This document shows positions 46,523-58,277 of a DNA stretch of 64,000 nt, piece by piece; positions within the stretch are counted from its first letter, which is position 1, and every line of letters begins with the position of its first letter. The stretch is from assembly GCF_004801315.1 (NCBI RefSeq), contig NZ_SSNW01000005.1:1-64000 (forward strand), written 5' to 3'. The translations under genes were made by a program, and so were the position numbers. This DNA is from Deinococcus sp. Arct2-2. Lineage in GTDB: Bacteria; Deinococcota; Deinococci; Deinococcales; Deinococcaceae. A model generated the notes under the pieces. The model saw nothing but the letters and a program-made list of their open reading frames with translations. It ran no database searches and was not told where the DNA came from.

Positions 46523-46551
46523 TTGTAACCGGATGTTCATTTAAGTATCAT
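46523..46551 (+). promoter_or_regulatory. Promoter with direct repeats
   Basis: TTGTAA (46523-46528), 17-base spacer, TATCAT (46546-46551). One ACCGGATG repeat lies in the spacer and another 21 bases upstream, about two helical turns, as expected of paired activator or repressor sites. Confidence 0.5.
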
Positions 46552-46557
46552 CCCATC

Positions 46558-46687
46558 GTCCTAGCGGGCATTGAAGCAAATCAACGCACTTCCCCTCAAA
46601 AGACTCTGATTGGTGGATGACGCTACATTCAGGTTGACCAAACGCTACTTAAAGGCGTTCTTGAGCCTCATCTCAGGGTTTTTTTTG
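46558..46687 (+). ncRNA. Candidate small RNA or attenuated leader
   Basis: Starts a few bases after the promoter's -10 and ends at a T-run. It contains AACGC...GCGTT (5-bp stem) and a last stem CTTGAG/CTCAGG (GU pairs allowed) followed by eight T residues at 46680-46687. It could be an independent RNA, or an attenuated 5' leader for the gene at 46781. Confidence 0.4.
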
Positions 46688-46780
46688 CAAGACAGGGCAC
46701 ACTCTGGTCATTCCTCTCGCCACACGGCGGAGAACATTCCCACTGCCTTGCCCTTGGTACGGCTGCCCTAGGAGAACCCC

Positions 46781-47182
46781 ATGAATAAGACCCTGTTGAC
46801 GCTCGCCCTGTTGTTTGCCGCCCCCGCCGCCCTCGCCACCGCTCCTTCTTCCAGCTACGTGCTGGTGCAGGACACCAGCACTGAAAGCACCGACGGAACC
46901 GCCGAGCAAGCAGGCGAAGCTGTGGATAACGCCGCCGCCGCAACTGGCGAAGCTGTAGACGACGCCGCTGCTGCAACGGGCGAAGCCGTGGATAGTGCCG
47001 CCAACAACCTCACCGGAGCCGACGAAGCTATCGACCCCAACGGTGACGGTGTGGTGGATGCCAACAACAACGGCAGGGCCGACACCCGCGAGATTCCTTG
47101 GGGACTGGCAGGCTTGCTGGGCCTCTTCGGTCTGATGGGCCGTAACCGCCCCGCCACCGTGACCACCACCGACCGCCGCTAA
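46781..47182 (+). CDS. WGxxGxxG-type small exported protein with internal repeats
   Basis: The 133-residue protein has a signal peptide (cleaved near ALATAPSS), then three near-repeats of GEAVDNAAAAT-type sequence (residues 46-72), a calcium-like DPNGDGVVDANNNG stretch, and a C-terminal hydrophobic WGLAGLLGLFGLMGRNR. The last part matches the WGxxGxxG family, proposed to be a membrane-anchoring or sorting tail. AGGAG lies 8 bases before the ATG. It ends in a terminator and has a long leader that may contain a regulatory RNA. Confidence 0.8.
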   Translation: MNKTLLTLALLFAAPAALATAPSSSYVLVQDTSTESTDGTAEQAGEAVDNAAAATGEAVDDAAAATGEAVDSAANNLTGADEAIDPNGDGVVDANNNGRADTREIPWGLAGLLGLFGLMGRNRPATVTTTDRR

Positions 47183-47208
47183 ACCCTCACCAACGCCCCA
47201 AAAGCGTT

Positions 47209-47237
47209 CCCCCAGCTTGCTCGGCTGGGGGATTTTT
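47209..47237 (+). terminator. Rho-independent terminator after the WGxxGxxG gene
   Basis: CCCCCAGC (47209-47216) pairs with GCTGGGGG (47224-47231), followed by ATTTTT. Confidence 0.85.
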
Positions 47238-47280
47238 ATGCTTGGAAGTGGGGCTGTGAAGCTGTGCAAGCGCAGAGTAT

Positions 47281-47751
47281 TTAGGCACGGGGCGGGAAAC
47301 GCACGAAGGTCATCCAAAAATCCTCGAAGGCGCGGATGGCCGTCAAGAAGTTGTCGAAGCCCACAGGTTTGATGACGTAGCCGCTGGCGTGGCGGGCATA
47401 AGAAGTTCGCACGTCGTCTTCGGCCTGCGAGGTCGTGAGCATCACCACTGGAATGCTGCCCAGCAGGGGGTCGGACTTGATTTCGGTCAGGACTTCTAGG
47501 CCGTTTTTGCGCGGCATATTGATGTCCAGCAAAATCACGTCTGGGCGCGGGGCGTTAGCATGAATTCCTTCCCGGCGCAGGAAATTCAGGGCGTCTACGC
47601 CGTCGCGGGCTACGTGTAACCGGTTAGGCACACGGGCATCGGCAAATGCTTCTTGGGTCAGCAAAATGTCGGGTTCGCTGTCCTCGACAAGCAAAATCTC
47701 GATGGTGACGTGTGTATTGAGCGGATTGGATATATTCACAGGCTGGCTCAC
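47281..47751 (-). CDS. CheY-like response regulator (Rcp1 type)
   Basis: The 156-residue single receiver domain has E23/D24 (LVEDSEPD), the phosphorylation site D76 (LLDINMPRKNG), TTS and KP at the expected places, and an aromatic tail FEDFWMTFVRFPP. This tail and spacing match the Rcp1 group paired with PAS or phytochrome-type kinases. It has no output domain, so it relays phosphate or acts by protein contact. Its start overlaps the kinase stop (ATGA). Confidence 0.9.
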   Translation of the reverse strand: MSQPVNISNPLNTHVTIEILLVEDSEPDILLTQEAFADARVPNRLHVARDGVDALNFLRREGIHANAPRPDVILLDINMPRKNGLEVLTEIKSDPLLGSIPVVMLTTSQAEDDVRTSYARHASGYVIKPVGFDNFLTAIRAFEDFWMTFVRFPPRA

Positions 47752-50189
47752 AGGGGCAATGCCGGGGAAGGCGAAGGCGAGGGCGAAGTTGGAATGGGAA
47801 GGGTGAGCGTCAGGATACTGCCGAAATGGTCAGGTGGGGGTAAGGTGACTCCCAGTGTGCCGCCGTGATGTTCAGCGATCTTGCGGGAAATGGCGAGGCC
47901 CATTCCGGTACCGGGGTAAGCCTCGCGGCGATGCAACCGCTGAAAAATAGCGAAAATCCGTTCCTGATATTCAGGCCCAATGCCTATTCCGTTGTCTGTC
48001 ACCTGAATTCGCATGACGCCTCCCTCTGGCCGCGCGGTCACGCTGACCTGCGGCGGCACGCCCTCGCGGTGAAATTTCAGGCCGTTGCCGATCAGGTTGG
48101 TGAGCAACTGAACCAGCAAAGAAGAATGCCCCAGCACCGTGCCCGGCGTATCCCACGTCAGGTGGCCGCCTGTGTCCCGCAAGGCCGCTTGCACGTTTTG
48201 GGCCGCTTCTTGCAGCACGGCGTCCAGCGACACGGCACGCGGCGGGGCGTCGTTGCGCCCGATCTGGGCAAAGCTGAGCAGGTCACGGATGAGGCTTTGC
48301 ATTCGGCCCACCGCTTCCTGCATAAACCCCAAATACTGGTCGGCACGCGGGTCGAGTTGGCCCTGATAGCGGCGGGCCAGCAGGTCGGCATAACTGCCCA
48401 CCGTTCTCAACGGCTCTTGTAGGTCGTGGCTGGCGACATAGGCAAACTGGGCCAACTCGCGGTTGCTGCGCTCTAGGTCGGCCACCACGTCTTCTAGGGC
48501 GGCGCGGGCCAACTGGCGCTCGGTGATGTCCTGAAACATCAGCACGGCTCCGGTCACGGTTCCGGCTTCGTCTTGGGTAGGGGTGACGATATAGGCCACT
48601 GGAACTGCGTGGCCCTGCGCGTGCCAAAACACATCGGCCTCTACCCGGCGGGTCTGGCCGTCCTGAATAGTTTGCTGAATCGGGCACTGCGCGGGGTCAT
48701 GCGGCGTGCCATCGGCGTGATGGTGATGAATCAGGGCGTGCTGGTCGGCCCCGATCAGGCGTTCTATGTTGTAGCCCAACATCCGGGCCGCCGCTGGGTT
48801 GGCAAAAGTGTTGCGCCCGCCCGCGTCCAGTCCCAAAATGCCCTCGCCCGCCGCGCCCAACAGCAACGTCGCAAAGCGCGTAATTTGGGCCAGTTCGTCG
48901 GTGCGCTCCTGCACGCGGGCCTCAAGGGTGGCGTTCAGGTCGCGGAGTCTCGCTTCGGCGGCCCGCACCGCGCTGATGTCCGAACTGGTGCCCACCCATT
49001 CGCGCAGTGTGCCGTCCTCATTTTTCACGGGGATGGCGCGGGCCTGCATAGGCACGTACACGCCGTCCTTGCGCCGCACCCGGTACTCGTTTTCATACAG
49101 CACTTGCCGCATCAGCGCGTCGCCCCACACTTCTCCTGAAGGAGCAATGTCATCGGGGTGCAGGGCGTTCATCCAGCCTGTTCCGGCCAGTTCCGCGTCG
49201 GTTTGCCCGGTAAAGTCCGTCCAGTCGGGCTGGGGCGGGTGCAACATGCCGTCCGGGGCCGACACCCACACGATTTGCGAGGTGGCCTCCACGAGTGACC
49301 GGAAGCGGGCCTCGGTTCCGTGAAGCTGCCCCCGCGTGCGCTGGGCGGCGGTGGCGTCGCTGAACACAGTCAGCACGCCTCCTTCCGGCAACCAAGCACT
49401 CGGCTCTTTTGGCAGCGCCGTAATGCTCAGCCAGCGCCATTCCTCCGATTCTCGCTGCGCGGTGGCAGGCGTAAACACGCCCATCGGCACGTCGCGCACG
49501 GGCTTCCCGGTTCGGAGCGCGACGCTGCTGGGGTGATCTTGCCCCGGAAACGCAGAGCCGTCGGGATGCACCGCCTTCCAGCGCGGGTCGAGCGAGTCGC
49601 GGCCCGTCAATTGATCCAGCGTAAGGCCCAGAATCGTTTGCGCCGCCGTGTTGGCACGTAAAATCCGGGCCTGCCGATCTTGTACGGTCAGGCCCAGATT
49701 CAGGTGGTTCAGCAACTCCAACGCCTCTTCGAGCGGGTCGGCCCCAGTGCCGGATAACCCAGCGCCGGATAACCCAGTGCTAGGTGGGGTGGCCCGCAAG
49801 TGCAGCAGCACGCCGCCGGGTTCAGAATCGTGCCCCGGAACGAGGCCAGCAGGCGAGAGCGTTCCCGTAAACGCCGCCCCCTTGATGGTCAGCGGCACAG
49901 CAAACGTTTCGCCCGCCTGTGCGCGGGGCAAAGCGGCGGCTAAGGCGGCAGGTTCATCAACCACAGCCGTCCAGTCCGAGTGCGCGTTGGGCGGGCCAAA
50001 CAGCGCCTCAGCCGCCGCATTGTGGAGCGTGCCGCCTGAATGCAGCAGCACTACCGGATCGGGCAGAGCGGCCAACAACGCCCCATTGGGCACGTCAGAC
50101 CAAGCCGGGGCAACGTTCGCGGCGTCGGCCTGCACAGCATCAGCCTTTGCCGCTGCCTCGCCTTCACCCTGTAGCCGGTCTGCTGTCAT
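47748..50189 (-). CDS. Cytosolic four-PAS sensor histidine kinase
   Basis: The 813-residue protein has four PAS or PAC regions, a HisKA domain with phosphoacceptor H588 in ASHDLQEPLR, and a HATPase with DNGIGIGPEY and GTGMGLAISRKIAEHHGG. No membrane segment is present, so it probably senses a soluble or cytosolic signal. The output regulator genes lie on both sides, with the CheY-like gene overlapping downstream by 4 bases. A five-codon ORF overlaps its start (50186-50203), preceded by a TAAACT box, which suggests reinitiation. Confidence 0.93.
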   Translation of the reverse strand: MTADRLQGEGEAAAKADAVQADAANVAPAWSDVPNGALLAALPDPVVLLHSGGTLHNAAAEALFGPPNAHSDWTAVVDEPAALAAALPRAQAGETFAVPLTIKGAAFTGTLSPAGLVPGHDSEPGGVLLHLRATPPSTGLSGAGLSGTGADPLEEALELLNHLNLGLTVQDRQARILRANTAAQTILGLTLDQLTGRDSLDPRWKAVHPDGSAFPGQDHPSSVALRTGKPVRDVPMGVFTPATAQRESEEWRWLSITALPKEPSAWLPEGGVLTVFSDATAAQRTRGQLHGTEARFRSLVEATSQIVWVSAPDGMLHPPQPDWTDFTGQTDAELAGTGWMNALHPDDIAPSGEVWGDALMRQVLYENEYRVRRKDGVYVPMQARAIPVKNEDGTLREWVGTSSDISAVRAAEARLRDLNATLEARVQERTDELAQITRFATLLLGAAGEGILGLDAGGRNTFANPAAARMLGYNIERLIGADQHALIHHHHADGTPHDPAQCPIQQTIQDGQTRRVEADVFWHAQGHAVPVAYIVTPTQDEAGTVTGAVLMFQDITERQLARAALEDVVADLERSNRELAQFAYVASHDLQEPLRTVGSYADLLARRYQGQLDPRADQYLGFMQEAVGRMQSLIRDLLSFAQIGRNDAPPRAVSLDAVLQEAAQNVQAALRDTGGHLTWDTPGTVLGHSSLLVQLLTNLIGNGLKFHREGVPPQVSVTARPEGGVMRIQVTDNGIGIGPEYQERIFAIFQRLHRREAYPGTGMGLAISRKIAEHHGGTLGVTLPPPDHFGSILTLTLPIPTSPSPSPSPALPL

Positions 50190-50203
50190 CTGGCCGCTCC
50201 CAT
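50186..50203 (-). CDS. Five-codon mini-ORF overlapping the kinase start
   Basis: ATG GGA GCG GCC AGA TGA (MGAAR) starts 7 bases after a TAAACT box; its TGA overlaps the kinase ATG. If the message begins at the ATG, ribosomes would load leaderlessly and reinitiate on the kinase. Confidence 0.4.
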   Translation of the reverse strand: MGAAR

Positions 50204-50227
50204 CCGGAGAAGTTTAGCTGCTGAAGT

Positions 50228-50893
<666 letters not shown>

Positions 50894-51095
50894 GCCCCCA
50901 TGATACGACTTCATGAACTTATATTCATGCGAGGTACGCTCAGAGCGGAAAAATGAGGGTTTTATCACACCGAAAGAGTGGGATAAGTGAGGTTTACGCA
51001 GTCTGAAGCAGGCATAACGCTTGTTTCCTAATCTATTTAATAATTCATACGAGTAGCTTAAAAAACTCATTTTCGGTCTAACACTCTGGACTTTA

Positions 51096-51123
51096 TTAAC
51101 ATGATGGGACAACTTTATACAAT
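51096..51123 (+). promoter_or_regulatory. Promoter of the RNase J gene
   Basis: TTAACA (51096-51101), 16-base spacer, TACAAT (51118-51123). A transcript starting near 51130 would have a leader of about 260 bases. Confidence 0.55.
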
Positions 51124-51240
51124 CCTAAAAAACAACCGGATGCTCCCGGCGGCCATGTGCTAGGTTGAGGGAACCGCGTTCTGGTCTGTTGTTGTGACCG
51201 AGCGACACAATTTGTCAGTCTTGTGCATTCCCTTTTCTGC

Positions 51241-51310
51241 ATCAACCTTGCTGGTTCAACACTGCTGGATCGTCACCGCTGTATCAACACCGCTCTACGA
51301 ACACCGCCGC
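51241..51310 (+). repeat. Five imperfect 14-bp tandem repeats in the RNase J leader
   Basis: Units at 51241, 51255, 51269, 51283 and 51297 align to a consensus like ATCAACACCGCTGN; adjacent units match at most positions. The 14-base period is not a multiple of three, so they are not a coding repeat. Confidence 0.65.
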
Positions 51311-51390
51311 AACTTTAGGGCCGCGCCTTACGCGCCGCCGCACCATTCACAACATGGCCCAAACCATCATTTTAGGCCACCGGAGTCCAC

Positions 51391-53085
51391 ATGACCACCA
51401 ACGATCTTGACCTCTCCACCGGCACCGCCGCGCCTTCGCCCACCCCTGAAACGCCTTACCTCGAAGTCATTCCGTTGGGCGGCATGGGCGAAATCGGCAA
51501 GAACATTTTTGCCTACCGCTACGGCGACGAAATTATGGTCGTGGACGGCGGCCTTGCTTTCCCCGATTCGCACCAGATGGGCATCGACCTGATCATTCCG
51601 CGCATCGATTACCTCCAGCAAAACGCCCACATGATCAAGGGCTGGATTTTGACGCACGGCCACGAAGACCACATCGGCGGCCTGCCTTATATTCTGCCCC
51701 GTTTGCCCCGCGTGCCCGTGTACGGCGGCGGCCTGACGATGGGCCTGCTGCGCGAAAAACTGAGCGAGTTCGGGATCAAAGATTCGGAAACCGACCTGCG
51801 CGAGGTCGGCATGAATGACAAAGTGCAGATCGGCACGCACTTTCACGTCGAATTTATCCGCATGACCCACTCCATCCCCGACAACGCCGGGTACATCCTG
51901 ACCACGCCGGTGGGCCGCGTGCTGCACACCGGAGACTTCAAGCTCGATGAGCACCCCAGCGACGGCCTGCTCAGCGATCTGCCCCGAATAGAGCAGGCGG
52001 GCAAAGACGGCGTGTTGCTCCTCATCAGCGATTCCACCAACGCCGAGCGTCAGGGCCGCACGTCCAGTGAAGCCGACGTGTCCCGCGCCCTCGAAGAAGT
52101 GATCGCCGGATGCAAGGGCCGCGTGTTCCTGACCACCTTCGCCTCGCAGGTTCACCGCATTCAGAACATTCTGAACATGGCTCACCGCCAGAGCCGCCGC
52201 GTGGTCATGGAAGGCCGCTCCATGCTGAAGTACGCGCAAGTCGCCAGCACGCTCGGCTACATGACGGCCCCCGATCCCTTCCTGACCAGTGAAGAAGTGG
52301 GCGGCCTGCAAGACCAGCAAGTGCTGTTCGTGTGCACGGGTTCGCAGGGCCAGCCTATGAGCGTGCTGTCACGCCTCGCGTTCGGTACGCACGCCAAGAT
52401 TGCGCTGCGGCGCGGCGACAGCGTGATTCTCAGCAGCAACCCGATTCCCGGTAACGAAGAAGCCGTGAACCTCGTCATCAACAGGCTGTATGAAATCGGC
52501 GTAGACGTGTACTACCCGCCCAACCACAAAGTTCACGCGTCGGGTCACGGCAGTCAGGAAGAGTTGGCGCAGGTGCTGAACCTCGCCCGCCCCAAATACT
52601 TCCTGCCTTGGCACGGCGAACCCCGCCACCAGATCAACCACGCCCGCCTTGCCCAGACCTTGCCGCGCCCGCCCAAGCGCACCCTGATTGCCAAAAACGG
52701 TGATGTGGTGCGCCTCGGCCCAGACGAATTCAAGGTGAGCGGAACCGTGCCCGCCGGAGCCGTGTACGTAGACGGCCTCGGCGTGGGCGACATCGGGGAC
52801 GATGTGCTTCTAGACCGCGTGAACATGAGTCAGGAAGGCATCCTGATCATGACGGCGGTGCTGCATCCCGTACCACACGTGGAAATCGTATCGCGCGGTT
52901 TTGTGCGGGCCAACCGAGAACTCGACAACCAGATTCGCCGCGTGGCTTTAGAGGCCATCGAAGAAGGCATGCGTGAGAAGAAGCGCCTCGAAGACGTGCG
53001 GGACGATATGTACGGCGCAGTACGGCGCTTTGTGCGGAAGGTGACGGGGCGAAACCCGGTGCTAATTCCGATGATTGTGGATTGA
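51391..53085 (+). CDS. rnj: Ribonuclease J
   Basis: The 564-residue protein has the metallo-beta-lactamase/beta-CASP layout: HGHEDH at residues 89-94, a further metal motif in LHTGDFKLDEHP, SDSTNAERQG in the beta-CASP region, and VHASGHGSQEE before the C-terminal part. RNase J degrades RNA 5' to 3' and cuts internally. GGAG lies 8 bases before the ATG. As I recall, D. radiodurans DR_2417 is this enzyme and lies beside the drRRA gene. Confidence 0.96.
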   Translation: MTTNDLDLSTGTAAPSPTPETPYLEVIPLGGMGEIGKNIFAYRYGDEIMVVDGGLAFPDSHQMGIDLIIPRIDYLQQNAHMIKGWILTHGHEDHIGGLPYILPRLPRVPVYGGGLTMGLLREKLSEFGIKDSETDLREVGMNDKVQIGTHFHVEFIRMTHSIPDNAGYILTTPVGRVLHTGDFKLDEHPSDGLLSDLPRIEQAGKDGVLLLISDSTNAERQGRTSSEADVSRALEEVIAGCKGRVFLTTFASQVHRIQNILNMAHRQSRRVVMEGRSMLKYAQVASTLGYMTAPDPFLTSEEVGGLQDQQVLFVCTGSQGQPMSVLSRLAFGTHAKIALRRGDSVILSSNPIPGNEEAVNLVINRLYEIGVDVYYPPNHKVHASGHGSQEELAQVLNLARPKYFLPWHGEPRHQINHARLAQTLPRPPKRTLIAKNGDVVRLGPDEFKVSGTVPAGAVYVDGLGVGDIGDDVLLDRVNMSQEGILIMTAVLHPVPHVEIVSRGFVRANRELDNQIRRVALEAIEEGMREKKRLEDVRDDMYGAVRRFVRKVTGRNPVLIPMIVD

Positions 53086-53092
53086 GTGTGTT

Positions 53093-53376
53093 AGGCGTCT
53101 AGGCGCGGAACAGTCTAAAAGTCGAGGGTCTAAGGGTCTAAGGAAGGGCGGGAATGCCTTTGCTTGGGCCTTTTGGCTTTGGTGGTGGGGGGGCGCTCTC
53201 CCGGTAACCCCCTCACCCCGCTGCGGTGCAGCGCCCCTCTCCCGCAGGGGGCGAGGGCAACGGACAAGGGCAAGAACCGTGGGCTGTTAGCTCCTCACCC
53301 TTGAGGGGGGAGGTTGGGAGGGGGTGAGTGAGCAACGCGATTACCCCGCTTTTTAGACCCTCAGACCCCGCCCCCC
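53093..53376. repeat. Family A intergenic palindromic repeat, copy A6 (long form)
   Basis: Left words GTCTAAAAGTCGAGGGTCTAAGGG, core CTCACCCCGCTGCGGTGCAGCG, CCTCACCCTTGAGGGGGGAGG, GTGAGTGAGCAACGCGATTACCCC and right TTAGACCCTCAGACC. It fills most of the 373-base gap between rnj and clpP. Bases 53377-53458 carry the clpP promoter (extended TGCGATAAT). Confidence 0.72.
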
Positions 53377-53458
53377 AGCAGACCCCCATCTGACATCCCC
53401 GGTCTTAACCCCCATTTTGCCTACGTTCCTTGCCCGAACCCGTGCGATAATGCGCCCC

Positions 53459-54061
53459 ATGAGCGTGATTCCGTATGTGATTGAACAGACCGGGCGGGGC
53501 GAGCGGAGTTACGACATTTACTCCCGTTTGCTCAAAGACCGGATTATTTTCGTGGGCACCCCTATCGAGTCCCAGATGGCGAATTCCATCGTGGCGCAAC
53601 TGCTCCTGCTCGATTCGCAGAACCCCGAGCAAGAGATTCAGATGTACATCAACTGCCCCGGCGGTGAGGTGTACGCGGGTTTGGCGATTTACGACACCAT
53701 GCGGTACATCAAGGCTCCCGTGAGCACCATTTGCGTGGGCATCGCCATGAGCATGGGCAGCGTCCTGCTGATGGGCGGCGACAAAGGCAAGCGGATGGCC
53801 CTGCCCAACAGCCGCATCATGATTCATCAGGGGTCGGCGGGTTTCCGGGGCAATACACCGGATTTGGAAGTACAGGCCAAAGAAGTGCTGCACCTGCGCG
53901 ACAAATTGGTCAGTATTTACCACCGCCACACCGATTTACCCCATGAAAAACTGATGCGGGACATGGAGCGCGATTACTTCATGTCGCCCGAAGAAGCCCT
54001 CAAATACGGCCTGATCGACACCGTGATCGACCAGACGCGGCAGATTGGGGAGGCGCAATGA
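53459..54061 (+). CDS. clpP: ATP-dependent Clp protease proteolytic subunit
   Basis: The 200-residue protein has the serine protease triad: S98 in GIAMSMGS, H123 in SRIMIHQ and an Asp near residue 172. The segment GIAMSMGS replaces the more common GQAASMGA but keeps the nucleophile. ClpP forms a 14-mer that degrades proteins fed by ClpX. The GATAAT box with TGC extension lies 7 bases before the ATG (leaderless). Its stop overlaps the clpX start. Confidence 0.97.
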   Translation: MSVIPYVIEQTGRGERSYDIYSRLLKDRIIFVGTPIESQMANSIVAQLLLLDSQNPEQEIQMYINCPGGEVYAGLAIYDTMRYIKAPVSTICVGIAMSMGSVLLMGGDKGKRMALPNSRIMIHQGSAGFRGNTPDLEVQAKEVLHLRDKLVSIYHRHTDLPHEKLMRDMERDYFMSPEEALKYGLIDTVIDQTRQIGEAQ

Positions 54062-55302
54062 CCGGACGGACAGGCATCGGCACAGGCAACACCACCGGCC
54101 CCACCAGCGGGGATCGCTGCTCATTTTGTGGGCGTCAGCACCCACAGATTGCCCAACTGATCGAGGCTCCGGGCCGCGCCGCCTTTATTTGCAACGAATG
54201 CACCGAGCGGGCGCACGAGTTGGTCAAGCAGAACAAGAAGGGCGGTTCCGAGTTCAGCCTCGATGAATTGCCCACGCCGCGCGAAATCAAGGCCTACCTT
54301 GACGACTTCGTGATTGGGCAAGACGAGGCCAAAAAAGCCCTTGCAGTGGCCGTAGTCAGCCATTACCAGCGCCTGGCCCACCCCGATGTGAACCTGCAAA
54401 AAAGCAACATTTTGCTGATCGGCCCCACCGGAACCGGCAAAACGCTGCTGGCCCAAAGCCTTGCTGAAATGCTGGAAGTGCCGTTTGCTATTGCCGACGC
54501 CACCACCCTCACGGAAGCCGGATACGTGGGCGACGACGTGGAAAACGTGATCGTGCGCCTCCTCCAAGCTGCCGAGTACGACGTGGCTTCTGCCGAGCGC
54601 GGCATCATCTATATCGACGAAATCGACAAGATCGCCCGTAAATCCGAAGGCACCAGCATCACCCGCGATGTGTCGGGCGAGGGCGTGCAGCAGGCCCTCC
54701 TCAAAATTATCGAAGGCACGATTGCACAGGTGCCGCCGCAGGGTGGACGCAAGCACCCGCAGCAGGAACTTGTTCAGGTCAACACCAAAAACATTCTGTT
54801 TATCGTGGGCGGAGCTTTCGAGAGCATGGCCGACATTGCCCGCAGCCGCACCAACGTTCGCGCTGTGGGCTTTGGTGCAGAGCATAAGGGCGAAGAAACT
54901 CAGGAACTGCGCTTCCTCCCCGAAGATTTGGTGAAGTTCGGCCTGATCCCCGAGTTTGTGGGCCGCCTGCCACTCGTGGTGCAGCTTCAAGACCTCGACG
55001 AAGAAGCTTTGGTTCGCATCTTGACCGAGCCTCAGGGCGCGATCGTGCAGCAATATCAGGCCTTGTTCGGCTTTCAGGACGTTGACCTGAGCTTTACCGA
55101 AGCCGCCCTGCGCGAAGTGGCCCACCGTGCCAAAGAGCGCAAGACCGGAGCGCGTGGTCTGCGTGCTGTACTGGAAAAAGCCATGACCGATCTGCTGTTC
55201 GAGTTACCCACCGACGGCCTCGAAGAACTGCGTTTCGATGCAGTCCACATTGACGACCCCATGACCTTGCTTGAGTCTAAGGGACTCAAGAAGTCTGCCT
55301 AA
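54058..55302 (+). CDS. clpX: ATP-dependent Clp protease ATP-binding subunit ClpX
   Basis: The 414-residue protein has the N-terminal zinc finger (C21, C24, C45, C48), Walker A GPTGTGKT at residues 122-129, Walker [13 protein letters not shown] and the IGF-like loop region for ClpP docking. It unfolds tagged proteins for ClpP. Its first codons overlap clpP by 4 bases. Confidence 0.98.
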   Translation: MTGRTGIGTGNTTGPTSGDRCSFCGRQHPQIAQLIEAPGRAAFICNECTERAHELVKQNKKGGSEFSLDELPTPREIKAYLDDFVIGQDEAKKALAVAVVSHYQRLAHPDVNLQKSNILLIGPTGTGKTLLAQSLAEMLEVPFAIADATTLTEAGYVGDDVENVIVRLLQAAEYDVASAERGIIYIDEIDKIARKSEGTSITRDVSGEGVQQALLKIIEGTIAQVPPQGGRKHPQQELVQVNTKNILFIVGGAFESMADIARSRTNVRAVGFGAEHKGEETQELRFLPEDLVKFGLIPEFVGRLPLVVQLQDLDEEALVRILTEPQGAIVQQYQALFGFQDVDLSFTEAALREVAHRAKERKTGARGLRAVLEKAMTDLLFELPTDGLEELRFDAVHIDDPMTLLESKGLKKSA

Positions 55303-55323
55303 ACGCAATAGAGATTACAGCGC

Positions 55324-55368
55324 CGCCTCGCCCATGCCCGTATTCTTCGGGACATCGTGGGCGGGGCG
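55324..55368 (+). terminator. Candidate hairpin after clpX
   Basis: CGCCTCGCCC (55324-55333) pairs with GGGCGGGGCG (55359-55368) except one position, with an inner CCCG/CGGG hairpin. It is followed by TTCT without a long T-run. Confidence 0.4.
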
Positions 55369-55506
55369 TTCTGTAGTTCTCCGGCACTGGCGTAGTTCCG
55401 CCGAGTATGGTTCCGGTCAGACTCCCCGTATTAGACTCTTCCCCTCTCAACCTCCGGTGCACTCTCCGGATTGGTTTCCAATGAGGCCAGTTTTCAAGGA
55501 GTAAGT

Positions 55507-57939
<2,433 letters not shown>

Positions 57940-57965
57940 GCCTAAGCGTTAGAAAAAGAAGAAAG

Positions 57966-58006
57966 AAGTGCCCCGCCCGGAAGACGGGTGGGGCACTTTC
58001 TGTTTT
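57966..58006 (+). terminator. Strong terminator after lon
   Basis: AAGTGCCCC (57966-57974) pairs with GGGGCACTT (57990-57998), an inner CCCG/CGGG extends it, loop GAAGA, followed by TCTGTTTTT. Confidence 0.85.
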
Positions 58007-58057
58007 TGGTATCTGATGGAGAGACTAGAATCTAATTGACTGATAGTATTCTAAAAG

Positions 58058-58273
58058 ATGGTTCTAAAAGTCGCTGCTTACGGAATAAGTTTTGTACTCG
58101 TTGGTTTGACCTACATCCTTTTCGATGCCGTTTTTGGCGAATATGGGAGCGTTTATTGCCTCGTCGCTTTTGCGTGTAGCATGTGGATAAGGCAATTATT
58201 GAGGGGCAAAAGTCGGATGCGTAAAGCGGCGCTAGATATGGAACTGGCAGAGACTCAGCATTCAGGAAACTGA
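58058..58273 (+). CDS. Small two-helix membrane protein of unknown function
   Basis: A 71-residue protein with two predicted membrane segments (residues 4-26 and 31-46) and a basic, then acidic C-terminal tail. TAGTAT lies 8 bases before the ATG, a near-leaderless spacing. AT-richer than neighbours. No family recognised. It is convergent with the disrupted ABC permease gene. Confidence 0.5.
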   Translation: MVLKVAAYGISFVLVGLTYILFDAVFGEYGSVYCLVAFACSMWIRQLLRGKSRMRKAALDMELAETQHSGN

Positions 58274-58277
58274 GGTT

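Larger units (their letters stand above)
46342..46780. other. 439-base AT-richer intergenic region
   Basis: Lower in GC than its flanks. It contains a terminator-like hairpin (46469-46497), two direct repeats ACCGGATG(G/T)TC (46507-46517 and 46528-46538), a promoter, a candidate RNA and a T-run terminator, described separately. The last 90 bases are the leader of the WGxxGxxG gene. Confidence 0.5.
50894..51390. other. 497-base divergent intergenic region, leader of RNase J
   Basis: The left part (50900-51130) is AT-rich for this genome. It holds the response regulator's -10 box at 50900-50905, a rightward promoter at 51096-51123, an AACCGGATGCTC motif at 51134-51145, and five 14-base tandem repeats at 51241-51310. 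The predicted leader of RNase J is about 260 bases. Confidence 0.6.

Noticed and set aside
51194..51394. 66-residue GTG-start ORF ending in an ATGA overlap with RNase J
   Set aside because: There is no SD or -10 box before it, and the region is explained by the 14-base repeats; the overlap is probably chance.
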